NCBI RefSeq assembly: GCF_003352915.1
Contig: NZ_CP022314.1
Span: forward strand, 238,993 to 302,992
Direction of reading: 5' to 3'
DNA from: Arthrobacter sp. PM3
GTDB taxonomy: Bacteria > Actinomycetota > Actinomycetes > Actinomycetales > Micrococcaceae
Length of the DNA stretch: 64,000 nucleotides
The notes beneath the pieces were generated by a model. The model ran no database searches, was not told where the DNA came from, and saw only the letters and a list, made by a program, of their open reading frames with translations. How positions within the stretch are numbered: position 1 is the first letter of the stretch; each line of letters begins with the position of its first letter. Positions 1 through 7,556 of this stretch are shown piece after piece. Position numbers and translations under genes: made by a program.

Positions 1-1
1 C

Positions 2-493
2 ACACCGGGCATCATGGACCGCAAGCCGAGGCCCTTCAACCAGCCGATCATTGTCCGTTCGATGATGGTGCGCCTGTTCGTCGTCGGGCTGTTCATGGCG
101 GCCGCGACGCTGGTCCTCGTGCAGGTTGGCAAAACCTCCTACGGCTCCCTCGAGATCGGCCAGAGCATGGCCATCGTGGGGCTGGGGCTGATGAACATCG
201 CCGTCGCCCTCAACCTGCGCTACCCCGCCGAGAGCGCCTTCGGCCCCTCCACGATCTCCAACCCGAAGCTGCTCTGGGCGTTCGCGTGGGCCTTTGTCGG
301 TTCGATGCTGATCACCCAGATCCGGGTGCTGCAGGACCTGTTCGGCACCGTCCCGCTGACCGGCGCACAGTGGCTGGCCTGCCTGGTGCCGGCCGTGCTG
401 CTGCTGCTCCTCGGCGAACTGTTCAAACTCATCCTGCGGTTCCGGCATGCCGGAGCGCACGCCAGGGGCGCGGCTCCGGCAGTGCCGGCGTAG
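2..493 (+). CDS. Cation-transporting P-type ATPase, C-terminal part (5' end outside window)
   Basis: Only the last ~164 residues are present; the frame is open from base 2 and begins TPGIMDRKPRP, the conserved loop that precedes the C-terminal membrane bundle of P2-type (Ca/Mg/K-type) ATPases. Four hydrophobic segments follow, ending in GELFKLILR, as in the cation_ATPase_C domain. The DKTGT phosphorylation site and nucleotide-binding domain would lie upstream of the window, so the transported ion cannot be judged. The ATG at 14 lies inside the conserved MDR motif and is not a separate start. The protein would sit in the cytoplasmic membrane and pump cations using ATP. Confidence 0.85.
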   Translation, partial: TPGIMDRKPRPFNQPIIVRSMMVRLFVVGLFMAAATLVLVQVGKTSYGSLEIGQSMAIVGLGLMNIAVALNLRYPAESAFGPSTISNPKLLWAFAWAFVGSMLITQIRVLQDLFGTVPLTGAQWLACLVPAVLLLLLGELFKLILRFRHAGAHARGAAPAVPA

Positions 494-511
494 CCGGGAC
501 CCGGGCCCGCG

Positions 512-1048
512 TTAGCGGACGAGGCCCTTCAGGACGTTCCTGGGGCGCTGCATTTCGCCGTGCTTGGCGCCGAGAACGATCACCCAGCCGGCAAAGACAG
601 GGATGGCCCACTGCAGGATCTTCAACTGCTGCTGCGCGGACCGCAGTTCGGCTGAAGCTTCAGGCTTCGGTTCGGTGGCGCCCTTGGCGCCCTCTGCGGC
701 CAGCTTGTCCACCTTGGCGCCCTGCAGCCCGGCGTACAGGGTGACCGCCGCACCGGCAAGGGTGACAACCGACTTGTACACGCTCAGGCGGGCCACGCCG
801 TCCTGCGCGGCAAGCCGCCCCTTGTTTTCACGCATGATGGCGAGTCCGGAAATCAAATGCGCACCGAATGCGGCAGCCTGGTACGGCGCCCACTTCTTCC
901 ACCCCAGGCTCGACAACCGGGTGCGCTCCGCCGGGTCCTTGGCTTCCGCCGTGGCGCCGTTGAGTCCGATGGCACCCATCAGCGAACCCCCGAACCAGGC
1001 GGCGGCGGTGAGGTCATGAATGGAGCGGGCCACAAGATTTCCTGCCAT
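512..1048 (-). CDS. Small conserved membrane protein of unknown function
   Basis: A 178-residue protein with about four hydrophobic segments (around residues 12-30, 55-72, 88-105 and 145-162) and an Ala/Glu/Lys-rich stretch between the third and fourth. I do not recognise a named family. The ATG at 1048 is preceded by AGGAAG at a good ribosome-binding distance, so it is preferred over longer upstream starts. It faces the plus-strand membrane gene at 1275 across a 226-bp gap that holds a DtxR-like site. Function not inferred. Confidence 0.7.
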   Translation of the reverse strand: MAGNLVARSIHDLTAAAWFGGSLMGAIGLNGATAEAKDPAERTRLSSLGWKKWAPYQAAAFGAHLISGLAIMRENKGRLAAQDGVARLSVYKSVVTLAGAAVTLYAGLQGAKVDKLAAEGAKGATEPKPEASAELRSAQQQLKILQWAIPVFAGWVIVLGAKHGEMQRPRNVLKGLVR

Positions 1049-1108
1049 GTTGAGCTTCCTATCGTCTGTCTTCGAATCCGGAATCGCCGGGCGCCGCAAC
1101 GCCCGGGC

Positions 1109-1127
1109 TAAGGTAAGCATACTTATC
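1109..1127. promoter_or_regulatory. Possible DtxR/IdeR-type iron box
   Basis: TAAGGTAAGC at the left half matches the DtxR/IdeR consensus half-site (TWAGGTWAGS) at all ten positions; the right half (ATACTTATC) is degenerate, giving about 13 of 19 matches overall. It lies about 60 bp upstream of the minus-strand gene starting at 1048 and 150 bp upstream of the plus-strand gene at 1275. Inference from motif similarity only; one poor half-site makes it doubtful. Confidence 0.3.
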
Positions 1128-1274
1128 ACCAGCGGGATAGTCCCTCCTGGCGGCCTCGTCCCCGCCGCGTCGGGCCGCGGCTTCCTTGTTGGCACCAGGC
1201 CCCGGGACTATCGTGGATATACCTTCGGGCCGGGCTGGGACGGTCATCGGTGGCAGGTCTCGCAGAGGTATGTC

Positions 1275-1856
1275 ATGAGCTATATCCCCGTCAGCAGACG
1301 CACCATCAGAAGGCACCGCGAATCCGAGCGCTCCACGCGGCGCCTCGTGTTCGTCCTGTGCGCCGTGGCCGCGGTGGCGTGGCTGCTGTCCGTCGTATTG
1401 TCCACCGAAGTCCACGTGGACAGCTTCGCCTTCAACGTCGCCGTCGTGATGCATGTGCTGGCCCTGGTGGTGGCTTTCGGAGCCATCATCCTGGTCGACT
1501 GGCACGGCTTCCTGTGGCTCATCGGCAGGCGCGAACTGGGCGAGATCATCCGCCTCGACGGCGCGGCCACACCGCTGATCTGGGGCGGGCTCGGCGGCCT
1601 GCTGGCCACGGGCGTGTTCCTGAGCCCGCACCTGTACAACCCGATGACGGACGTCAAGCTCGCGGCCGTCCTCGTGCTGAGCCTGAACGGGATCCTGCTC
1701 ATCCCGCTCATGCGGCGGCTGGCCCGGCTGCCGGCCGACGCGGCATTCACGGACCTGACCAGGGGCCAGCGCGTGCACATGGTGTCCTGCCTCGTGATCT
1801 CGCAGCTGTGCTGGTGGACCGCCATCATCATCGGGTTCATCAACGGCCAGTTCTGA
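1275..1856 (+). CDS. Membrane protein of unknown function
   Basis: A 193-residue protein with a basic N-terminus (residues 8-22, RRTIRRHRESERSTRR) and about five transmembrane helices: near 24-43, 53-72, 90-108, 117-137 and 170-190. The ATG at 1275 has AGAGG nine bases upstream and is chosen over in-frame upstream starts that lack one. No catalytic motif is visible; the general look (tandem helices, polar DWHG and HLYNPMTD loops) resembles small uncharacterised actinobacterial membrane proteins. Divergent from the membrane gene ending at 512. No function is proposed. Confidence 0.7.
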   Translation: MSYIPVSRRTIRRHRESERSTRRLVFVLCAVAAVAWLLSVVLSTEVHVDSFAFNVAVVMHVLALVVAFGAIILVDWHGFLWLIGRRELGEIIRLDGAATPLIWGGLGGLLATGVFLSPHLYNPMTDVKLAAVLVLSLNGILLIPLMRRLARLPADAAFTDLTRGQRVHMVSCLVISQLCWWTAIIIGFINGQF

Positions 1857-1901
1857 GCAGCAGCTCGCCGGGAATTGTCCGCCAGGCCGCACCCGGCCGG
1901 G

Positions 1902-2894
1902 CTAGCCGCGCAAGGGCACCACTTCGCCCTGCTGGTAGAGCAGCGCCCGGACCTCGGATTCGGCGGAGTCCAGGCGTTTGGGGTCAATGGTCGCGCCGGA
2001 GGCGAAATGGTCCAGGAGCCGGGGGTCCACGTAGCTTTTCCGCGCAATCGACGGCGTGTTGCCCAGCACCTCCGACGCCTCGACCATGGCCCGGCTCACC
2101 GCCCGTTTGCGCGCGGACACCTTGGCCTGGGGCCCGCTCCGCGCCAGGCTGACGGCCGCCGCCACGGTCCCGCGGAGGGTGCGGAAGTCCTTCGCGGTGA
2201 AGTCCTCCCCCGTGCGTTCCTTGACGTATTCATTGATGTCCGCACTGGACACCGGGTGCCAGCGCCTGCCGTCCTTGTAGGCGAGCAGCCGTGAGTTGCC
2301 GCCGCGCCGCTTGAGCTGGCGCACCACGGCGGCGAGGTCGGCGTCGTCAATCCGCGACTCCCAGTTCTTGCCGCTCTTGGCCGGAAAACTGAGCCTGAGT
2401 TCGTCCTGGCGGACGCGGACGTGGGCGCACAGCAGGGTGGCCAGGCCGTGGCTGCCGTTCTCGTTCGTGTACCGCTCGGAGCCCACCCGGAGGGATCCGC
2501 TGTCCAGCATCCGGAACGCGGCCGCCAGCACGCGCTCCCGGGTGAGTCCCTCCGAGCGCAGGTCCATGGTGACGCGGCGGCGTGCGGCCGGGAGCGTCTC
2601 GGCCAGCTGGAGGGCGCGGTCAAACTTGAGCCGGTCCTTTTTCTCGCGCCAGCTCGGGTGGTAGATGTACTGCCGCCGGCCGACGGCGTCGAGCCCGGTC
2701 GCCTGGATATGCCCGTTGTCATAGGGCGCGATCCAGACGTCGGTCCAGGCCGGGGGGATGCCGATATGCTCCAGCCGGTCCCGGACGGGGCCGGCCGGCA
2801 GCGTGGACCCGTCCAGGTCCTTGTAGCTGAAGCCCGTGCCGGCGGGGACCCGGCGGTACCCGCGGCCGGACGCGTTGCTGTGCCGGAGCCTCAC
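1902..2894 (-). CDS. DNA topoisomerase IB (eukaryotic/poxvirus-like)
   Basis: A 330-residue enzyme that relaxes supercoils by single-strand nicking through a 3'-phosphotyrosyl intermediate. Visible family features: the N-terminal beta domain with GFSYKDLDG and PPAWTDVWI, the GRRQYIYH segment with the first catalytic Arg, FRTLRGT with the second, and SYVDPR near the end with the nucleophilic Tyr at about residue 288. LGNTP carries Asn where the eukaryotic enzyme has His, which is usual in bacterial members. Start is GTG at 2894 with GGAGG upstream. Full length for bacterial TopIB. Followed by palindrome 2974-3034 on its 5' side. Such enzymes are common but non-essential in actinobacteria. Confidence 0.93.
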   Translation of the reverse strand: MRLRHSNASGRGYRRVPAGTGFSYKDLDGSTLPAGPVRDRLEHIGIPPAWTDVWIAPYDNGHIQATGLDAVGRRQYIYHPSWREKKDRLKFDRALQLAETLPAARRRVTMDLRSEGLTRERVLAAAFRMLDSGSLRVGSERYTNENGSHGLATLLCAHVRVRQDELRLSFPAKSGKNWESRIDDADLAAVVRQLKRRGGNSRLLAYKDGRRWHPVSSADINEYVKERTGEDFTAKDFRTLRGTVAAAVSLARSGPQAKVSARKRAVSRAMVEASEVLGNTPSIARKSYVDPRLLDHFASGATIDPKRLDSAESEVRALLYQQGEVVPLRG

Positions 2895-2973
2895 CGGAGG
2901 CCTCCAGGGGGGACATGCTCATCCATGACGGTAAGCCTACTGACTACCGCCGCGGTTTTCCTCCCGAAACAGC

Positions 2974-3034
2974 AACGCGGGGTCACTCCGCGCCCATAAA
3001 TCCCGCTGGAATGGGCTGTGAATGACCCCGCGTT
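2974..3034. repeat. Palindromic intergenic repeat, family A, copy 1
   Basis: The arms AACGCGGGGTCA (2974-2985) and TGACCCCGCGTT (3023-3034) are perfect inverted repeats enclosing ~37 bp. The interior shares CATAAATCC and ATGGGCTGT with copy 2 at 6532-6596, so it is a repeated unit and not a chance hairpin. It fills most of the gap between the topoisomerase start (2894) and the fprA stop (3056). Confidence 0.85.
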
Positions 3035-3055
3035 CGGAGGTGAGTAGGTAGCGGG

Positions 3056-4534
3056 TTAGAGGTGGGCTGCCACGCCGCCGCGGGAAATCGACACCATGTC
3101 CTCGCGCGGGACCACCTTGACGCGCTCGCGGGCGACCTCCACGCCGTGCGTGGTGCCGGCCGCCGTCGCGGCGTCACCCAGGGCACGTTCGTGGGCGTCG
3201 AGCGCCAGCCAGCCTTCCCAGCTGGTGTACTCCACACCGCGGCGCTCCAACAGCTCGACGACGGCGTCCGGGGCCGGGGCCGCGGCCAGCGGCAGGTTTT
3301 CCCGGTCCTCGAGCAAGTAGGTGACGGTTTCGAGCGCGTCGCCCTTGGTGTGGCCGATCAGCCCCACCGGTCCCCGCTTGATCCAGCCGGTGGCGTAGAT
3401 GCCCGGCACGTGGGTGCCGGAGGCGTCCAGCACGCGGCCGCCGTCGTTCGGGATCACACCCTTGCTGTGGTCGAACTCGACCTCGGGCAGCGCCGAGCCG
3501 AAGTAGCCGATCGCGCGGTAGACGGCCTGGACCGGGTAGTCGACGATCTCGCCGGTGCCGCGGGCGTTGCCGGTGCCGTCGAGCTCGGTGCGCTCGAACT
3601 TGATGCCGGCGACGCGGCCCGGGTCCCCGGCTCCGCCGGTAGTGTCCCCGTACACCTCGACCGGGCTGTGCAGGAAGTGCAGGTGCAGCCGGCGGGAGGC
3701 CTTGAGCTCGGAGAGGTCCTCCGGCTGTTCGGCGATCCAGTTGGTGAGCGTACCCACCATGGTCTTGGTCTGGTTGTTGGTCTGGATCTGCCGGTCGGAT
3801 TCGGCGTCGAACTCGAAGTCCTCGGCGTAGAGGATGATGTCCACGTCCTTGGAGTGGGAGAGCTCGCGCAGCTCCAGCGGCGTGAACTTCACCTGGGCGG
3901 GCCCGCGGCGTCCGAAGACGTGGACGTCGGTGACGGGCGAGGCCTTCAGCCCGGCGTAGACGTTGTCCGGGATTTCAGAGACCAGGAGGTCGTCGGCGTG
4001 CTTGGAGAGCATGCGGGCGACGTCCAGGGCCACGTTGCCGTTGCCGATCACGGCGATTTCCTTGGCCTCGAGCGGCCACTCGCGGGGCACATCGGGGTGG
4101 CCGTCGTACCAGGAGACGAAGTCGGCGCCGCCGTAGGAGCCCTCCAGTTCGATGCCGGGGATGTTCAGGTCCGCGTCCTTGATGGCGCCGGTGGCGAAGA
4201 TGACGGCGTCGTAGTGGGTGCGGAGGTCCTCGATGGACAGGTCCGTGCCGTAGTCCACGTTGCCGAAGAAGCGGATGTCGCCGCGGTCCAGCACCTTATG
4301 CAGGGCGTTGACGATGCCCTTGATGCGGGGGTGGTCGGGGGCCACACCGTAGCGGATCAGGCCGTAGGGTGCCGGGTAGCGGTCGAAGAGGTCGATGCTG
4401 ACGGTGAGTTCACCGCTCTTGACGGCCTCGCTCTTGGTCAGGATGTCAGCGGCGTAGACGCCGGCGGGGCCGGAGCCGACGACGGCGACGCGCAGCGGGC
4501 GGGCGGCAGTTCCTACGGTGGTGCTAGATGACAC
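3056..4534 (-). CDS. fprA: Ferredoxin/adrenodoxin-NADP+ reductase (FprA type)
   Basis: A 492-residue flavoprotein of the adrenodoxin-reductase family that passes electrons between NADPH and ferredoxin. The FAD-binding GSGPAGVYAAD lies at residues 20-30; RYPAPYGLIRYGVAPDH, a family hallmark, follows at about 52; the NADP-binding IGNGNVALDVAR is near 165; the GWIKRGPVGLIGHTKGDA motif near 385 is also typical. Start is GTG at 4534. It lies next to cysG and near sir, so a likely role is supplying reduced ferredoxin to sulfite reductase, although FprA enzymes serve other partners too. A palindromic repeat (4565-4612) separates it from cysG. Confidence 0.95.
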   Translation of the reverse strand: MSSSTTVGTAARPLRVAVVGSGPAGVYAADILTKSEAVKSGELTVSIDLFDRYPAPYGLIRYGVAPDHPRIKGIVNALHKVLDRGDIRFFGNVDYGTDLSIEDLRTHYDAVIFATGAIKDADLNIPGIELEGSYGGADFVSWYDGHPDVPREWPLEAKEIAVIGNGNVALDVARMLSKHADDLLVSEIPDNVYAGLKASPVTDVHVFGRRGPAQVKFTPLELRELSHSKDVDIILYAEDFEFDAESDRQIQTNNQTKTMVGTLTNWIAEQPEDLSELKASRRLHLHFLHSPVEVYGDTTGGAGDPGRVAGIKFERTELDGTGNARGTGEIVDYPVQAVYRAIGYFGSALPEVEFDHSKGVIPNDGGRVLDASGTHVPGIYATGWIKRGPVGLIGHTKGDALETVTYLLEDRENLPLAAAPAPDAVVELLERRGVEYTSWEGWLALDAHERALGDAATAAGTTHGVEVARERVKVVPREDMVSISRGGVAAHL

Positions 4535-4564
4535 GGCTGTGTTCCTTTGTTCTTCTGCATCCGG

Positions 4565-4612
4565 TGCTCCGTAACTGCCCTTTTCGGGCCTGATAACGGC
4601 AGTCGTGGAGCA
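4565..4612. repeat. Palindromic intergenic repeat, family E, copy 1
   Basis: A 48-bp unit beginning TGCTCCGTAACTGCC and ending with the near-complement GGCAGTCGTGGAGCA, with an inner CCCTTTTCGGGCC stem. A second 48-bp copy lies at 33167-33214. It sits in the 89-bp gap between cysG (stop at 4624) and fprA (start at 4534), both on the minus strand. Confidence 0.8.
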
Positions 4613-4623
4613 ATCGACGGGGT

Positions 4624-5895
4624 TTAGGGGGTCAGTACGCGGGCTTTGGTGGTGCGGGGGGTGTTCGGGGTGGTGGTGCTGTAGTCCGCGGTCTTGAAGT
4701 GCGACGGCGCGAACGGGCTGACGCGGACGACGTCGCCGATCACGATCACGGCGGGATTCGCGACGCCAGCGGCCTCGGCCTGGTCCGCGATGGTCCCGAG
4801 CGTCCCGATGGTCACCCGCTGGTCAGGCAGGTAGCCATTCTCTACGATGCCAACCGGCGTGCCGGCTGGCAAACCGGCGCGGGCCAGGGAGGCCGCGGAT
4901 TCCCGCAACTGGCCCACGCCCATGAGCAGGATCACGGTGTGGTCGGCGCGGGCCGGGACTTCGGAGAGCTCCTCGTGGCCGGTGACCACGCTGAATCCCT
5001 TGGCCAGGCCGCGGTGCGTGACGGGGATGCCGGCGGCGGCCGGGACGGAAATGGCGGACGTGACGCCGGGGACCACCTCGACGTCGACGCCGTGCTGGCG
5101 GCAGAATTCGGCTTCTTCGCCGCCGCGGCCCAGGACGTAGGGGTCGCCGCCCTTGAGCCGGACCACGCGATGGCCCAGGAGCGCCTCGTCAACCAGGATC
5201 CGGTTGATCTCGGATTGCGGCACGGGGTGGTGGCCCGGGGTCTTGCCGACCTCGATCACCCGGACGTCGGGGGCGAGTTCGGCCAGGAGGTCCCGCGGGC
5301 CGAGCCGGTCGGCGACCACGACGTCGGCCTGGCCGAGCAGCCGCCGGCCGCGGACCGTGATGAGCCCGGTGTCACCGGGACCGCCGCCCACCAGGGCAAC
5401 GGATCCGGTCGAGGCGCGGCGCCGGCGCAGCGGCAGGTCACCGGTTTCCAGGGCGGTCGCGACGGCGTCGCGCAGGGCCATGGCGCGGCGCGGGTCTCCG
5501 CCGGCGTTGACGGCAATCTTGACGTCATCGACGACGGCGACCGCGGGCGTCCAGGCGGCGGAGGCTTCGTGGTCGGAGGCGTTGACGCACCAGATGCGCT
5601 GCGCTTCGGCGTCGGCGGCAACCCGGGCGTCCACGGCGGCGTCGCCGGTGGCGGTCTGCACGAACCAGACGGCGTCGACGTCGGAGGAGCGGTACGGGCG
5701 GGCCTCCCAGGTGAGGAGGCCGGCGGCGGCCAGTTCGGCGAGCGCGGGAGAGGCAACGGGCGCCACGACGGTGACGCGGGCGCCGGCGTCGAGCAGGCCC
5801 TTGGCGCGGCGCGCAGCGACGGGTCCGCCGCCCACAACCAGCACGGCCCGGCCGAGGAGGCGCAGCGCCGTGGGGTAAATGTCCTGAATTGCCAT
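4624..5895 (-). CDS. cysG: Siroheme synthase: precorrin-2 dehydrogenase fused to uroporphyrinogen-III C-methyltransferase
   Basis: A 423-residue fusion that makes sirohydrochlorin. Residues 1-~160 form the NAD-dependent dehydrogenase (VVGGGPVAARRAKGLLDAG); from ~175 comes the SAM-dependent methyltransferase with VALVGGGPGDTGLITVRG, VVRLKGGDPYVLGRGGEE and VVPGVTSAISVPA. The final chelation step is probably done by the separate chelatase at 15284-16030. Start at ATG 5895 is fixed by the promoter, whose -10 TATCGT ends 7 nt upstream, so the mRNA appears leaderless; there is no Shine-Dalgarno. The C-terminal ~25 residues are Thr/Pro-rich. Siroheme is the cofactor of Sir (13407-15152). Confidence 0.95.
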   Translation of the reverse strand: MAIQDIYPTALRLLGRAVLVVGGGPVAARRAKGLLDAGARVTVVAPVASPALAELAAAGLLTWEARPYRSSDVDAVWFVQTATGDAAVDARVAADAEAQRIWCVNASDHEASAAWTPAVAVVDDVKIAVNAGGDPRRAMALRDAVATALETGDLPLRRRRASTGSVALVGGGPGDTGLITVRGRRLLGQADVVVADRLGPRDLLAELAPDVRVIEVGKTPGHHPVPQSEINRILVDEALLGHRVVRLKGGDPYVLGRGGEEAEFCRQHGVDVEVVPGVTSAISVPAAAGIPVTHRGLAKGFSVVTGHEELSEVPARADHTVILLMGVGQLRESAASLARAGLPAGTPVGIVENGYLPDQRVTIGTLGTIADQAEAAGVANPAVIVIGDVVRVSPFAPSHFKTADYSTTTPNTPRTTKARVLTP

Positions 5896-5901
5896 GCATC
5901 G

Positions 5902-5953
5902 ACGATAGGGGGACGTCACATTGCGGAACAACGGTGCGGAAACACCAGTTCAC
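5902..5953 (-). promoter_or_regulatory. cysG promoter with upstream sulfur-regulon box
   Basis: On the minus strand: -10 TATCGT (5907-5902), 18-bp spacer, -35 TTGTTC (5931-5926), then a 21-bp box at 5933-5953 of form GTGA-N6-GTTTCCG-N2-CC with one mismatch in the GTGA half. The predicted +1 is the A of the cysG ATG at 5895. The same three elements at the same distances occur before ssuA-like (9648-9699) and sir (15159-15210), which suggests one activator for all three. Confidence 0.7.
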
Positions 5954-6021
5954 GCAAGGTAACGCCGCGTCACATTCTTGGCAGCGTCTCCGGCCCTGCC
6001 CGGGACGCGGTCCGGGACGCG

Positions 6022-6102
6022 GTCCGGGGGCACTTTGACGGCCGCCGGAGCCGTTTTGGGCGCAAACGACGGCGTGTCCCCGGTCAATGTGCCCCCGTCC
6101 GG
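6022..6102. repeat. Palindromic intergenic repeat, family C, copy 1
   Basis: The left arm GTCCGGGGGCACTTTGACGG is matched by an inverted right arm reading CCGGTCAATGTGCCCCCGTC (6080-6099). The interior holds a second imperfect inverted repeat. The same GTCCGGGGGC-CTTTGA arm occurs in the two palindromes that bracket the AbiEi/DUF559 gene (17233-17334 and 18244-18334). Here it stands alone between the cysG promoter and the monooxygenase gene. Confidence 0.8.
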
Positions 6103-6135
6103 CAGCCGGGCACGCCGCGGGGGAGCACCCGGGGG

Positions 6136-6432
6136 TTATTTCACGGCGATGAGTTCGATCAGCTTGATGTCCGGGTCCTTGGCCAGCATGGCCGGCCCGT
6201 GTTCGCCGAGCGCGGCGGGGATGGCCCCGGTGAGGTGGGCCTGCCGGTCTTCCTCGGAGTCGAAGGTGTCGAAAATGCCGAAGGTGTTTTCGTTGACCCG
6301 GAAGGCGTACCAGGTCCGGGTTCCGGGCTCGGTGAGCACGATCTCGCGGCCCCCGTTGAGGAAGGCCCAGACATCCTGTTCTTTCCCGGGCTTCGCCTCG
6401 ACCAGGGCCAGCACGCCAAATTTTGGTGCCAC
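6136..6432 (-). CDS. Antibiotic-biosynthesis-monooxygenase (ABM)-fold small protein
   Basis: A 98-residue protein with the ABM/YgiN-type dimeric alpha-beta barrel pattern: VLALVEAKPGKEQDVWAFL at the start, TRTWYAFRVNENTFGIFDTFDSEED in the middle and the AHL-GAIPAAL helix. Members include quinol monooxygenases and many proteins of unknown substrate. The start is GTG at 6432 with GAGGAGA just upstream; the longer open frame has no better site. It is flanked on both sides by palindromic repeats (6022-6102 and 6532-6596). The substrate cannot be judged. Confidence 0.85.
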   Translation of the reverse strand: MAPKFGVLALVEAKPGKEQDVWAFLNGGREIVLTEPGTRTWYAFRVNENTFGIFDTFDSEEDRQAHLTGAIPAALGEHGPAMLAKDPDIKLIELIAVK

Positions 6433-6531
6433 AGCTATCTCCTCAGGTTCGGACCGGGAACCGGCCGTTGCCCGGCCTCTAGGCGTGAGTGTAGGCCCGT
6501 GCCCGGGCCCCGGCAAGGCCCCGCACAAAGA

Positions 6532-6596
6532 GCAACGCGGGGTCATCTACGGCCGATAAATCCGGGGATTATGGGCTGTAGATGACCCCGCGTTGC
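6532..6596. repeat. Palindromic intergenic repeat, family A, copy 2
   Basis: A perfect 19-bp inverted repeat: GCAACGCGGGGTCATCTAC (6532-6550) against its complement at 6578-6596, with a 27-bp interior containing GATAAATCC and ATGGGCTGT as in copy 1 (2974-3034). It lies just downstream of the minus-strand transporter operon (stop at 6618), where it could also fold as a transcript-end hairpin, though no T-run follows. Confidence 0.88.
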
Positions 6597-6617
6597 TGTG
6601 GCGGGGTGGCGCTGTAA

Positions 6618-7556
6618 CTAGCGGGTGCTGCCGGCGAGGAGGCCGCGGCGGCGCAGGAGCCGCTTCTCGATCGGGGCGAAGACGAGCAGTTCGATCAGGA
6701 TGCCGACGGCGAGGATCAGCAGGATGGCGGACATCACGATCGTCATGTCGGACAGGACGCGGCCCTGGTCCAGCATGGAGCCCAGGCCGAAGCCGATGGT
6801 GCCGCCGACGGCAATGATTTCCGCGGCCATCAGCGAGCGCCACGAGAACGCCCAGCCCTGCTTGAGGCCGCTGAGGTACCCGGGCAGGGCGGCGGGCAGG
6901 ATGATCTGCAGGGCCAGCTGGAGCCGGGAGGCGCCCAGGACCTTGCCGACGCTGCGGTACTGCGGCGGAATCTGGTCCACGCCGGAGATCAGGCCGTTGA
7001 TGATCGAGGGAATGGCCCCCATGAACACCACGAAATACACGGTGGCGTCGGTGAGGCCGAACCAGAGGATGGCCGCGGGCACCCAGGCCACGGAGGGCAG
7101 GACCTGCAGGCCGGAGATCAGCGGGCCGAAGGCCCGGCGCAGGGGTGTCACCTGGGCCAGCAGGAGTCCCACCGGCGTCGCGATGACCACGCTGATCAGG
7201 AAGCCGACGACGCCGCGCTGCAGCGAGGTCCAGACCGCTTCCTGCAGCTTGCCCTCGGCCCACAGGGTTCCGACCTGGGCGAGCACGTCGAGCGGGCCGG
7301 GCACGATGTCGCGCCGCTTGAACCCGAGGGACACGTACAGCTGCCACAGGATCACCAGCACGGCGAGCGCGGCGACCGGCAGCAGGATCCGGCTCCAGTC
7401 GACGCGGGCTTTGCGGACGGCGTCGGACTGGAGGGAGTCGAGGCCCGCTTCCAGCTCGCGCAGGTCTTCCTGGCCGCTGGAGGAGCGGGTCAGGGCCGCG
7501 TGAACCTTGCGGGTCTCGGCCGGGGCGTCGGCCACTGGGAGTTGGTTACTTGGCAT
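6618..7556 (-). CDS. ABC transporter permease, SsuC/TauC/NrtB type
   Basis: A 312-residue inner-membrane permease. After a ~50-residue polar N-terminus there are about six transmembrane helices (first at LLPVAALAVLVILWQLYVS), with the binding-protein-dependent permease loop (EAA motif) around ASRLQLALQIILPAALPGYLSGLKQG. It overlaps the ATPase gene by 11 bp (ATG at 7556, ATPase stop at 7546), so they are translated together. Substrate class is aliphatic sulfonate, taurine or nitrate; lying between cysG and cysN and under a shared cys-type promoter, a sulfur oxyanion or sulfonate is most likely. Confidence 0.9.
   Translation of the reverse strand: MPSNQLPVADAPAETRKVHAALTRSSSGQEDLRELEAGLDSLQSDAVRKARVDWSRILLPVAALAVLVILWQLYVSLGFKRRDIVPGPLDVLAQVGTLWAEGKLQEAVWTSLQRGVVGFLISVVIATPVGLLLAQVTPLRRAFGPLISGLQVLPSVAWVPAAILWFGLTDATVYFVVFMGAIPSIINGLISGVDQIPPQYRSVGKVLGASRLQLALQIILPAALPGYLSGLKQGWAFSWRSLMAAEIIAVGGTIGFGLGSMLDQGRVLSDMTIVMSAILLILAVGILIELLVFAPIEKRLLRRRGLLAGSTR

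Noticed and set aside
3062..4531. 489-codon open frame on the plus strand opposite fprA
   Set aside because: Shadow of a GC-rich gene: the protein is Val/Gly/Asp/His-rich with no domain pattern, while the minus strand encodes a complete reductase with all motifs.
6532..6596. Family A palindrome read simply as the terminator of the transporter operon
   Set aside because: It could act as one, but the interior is conserved with the copy at 2974-3034, so it is better described as a dispersed repeat.
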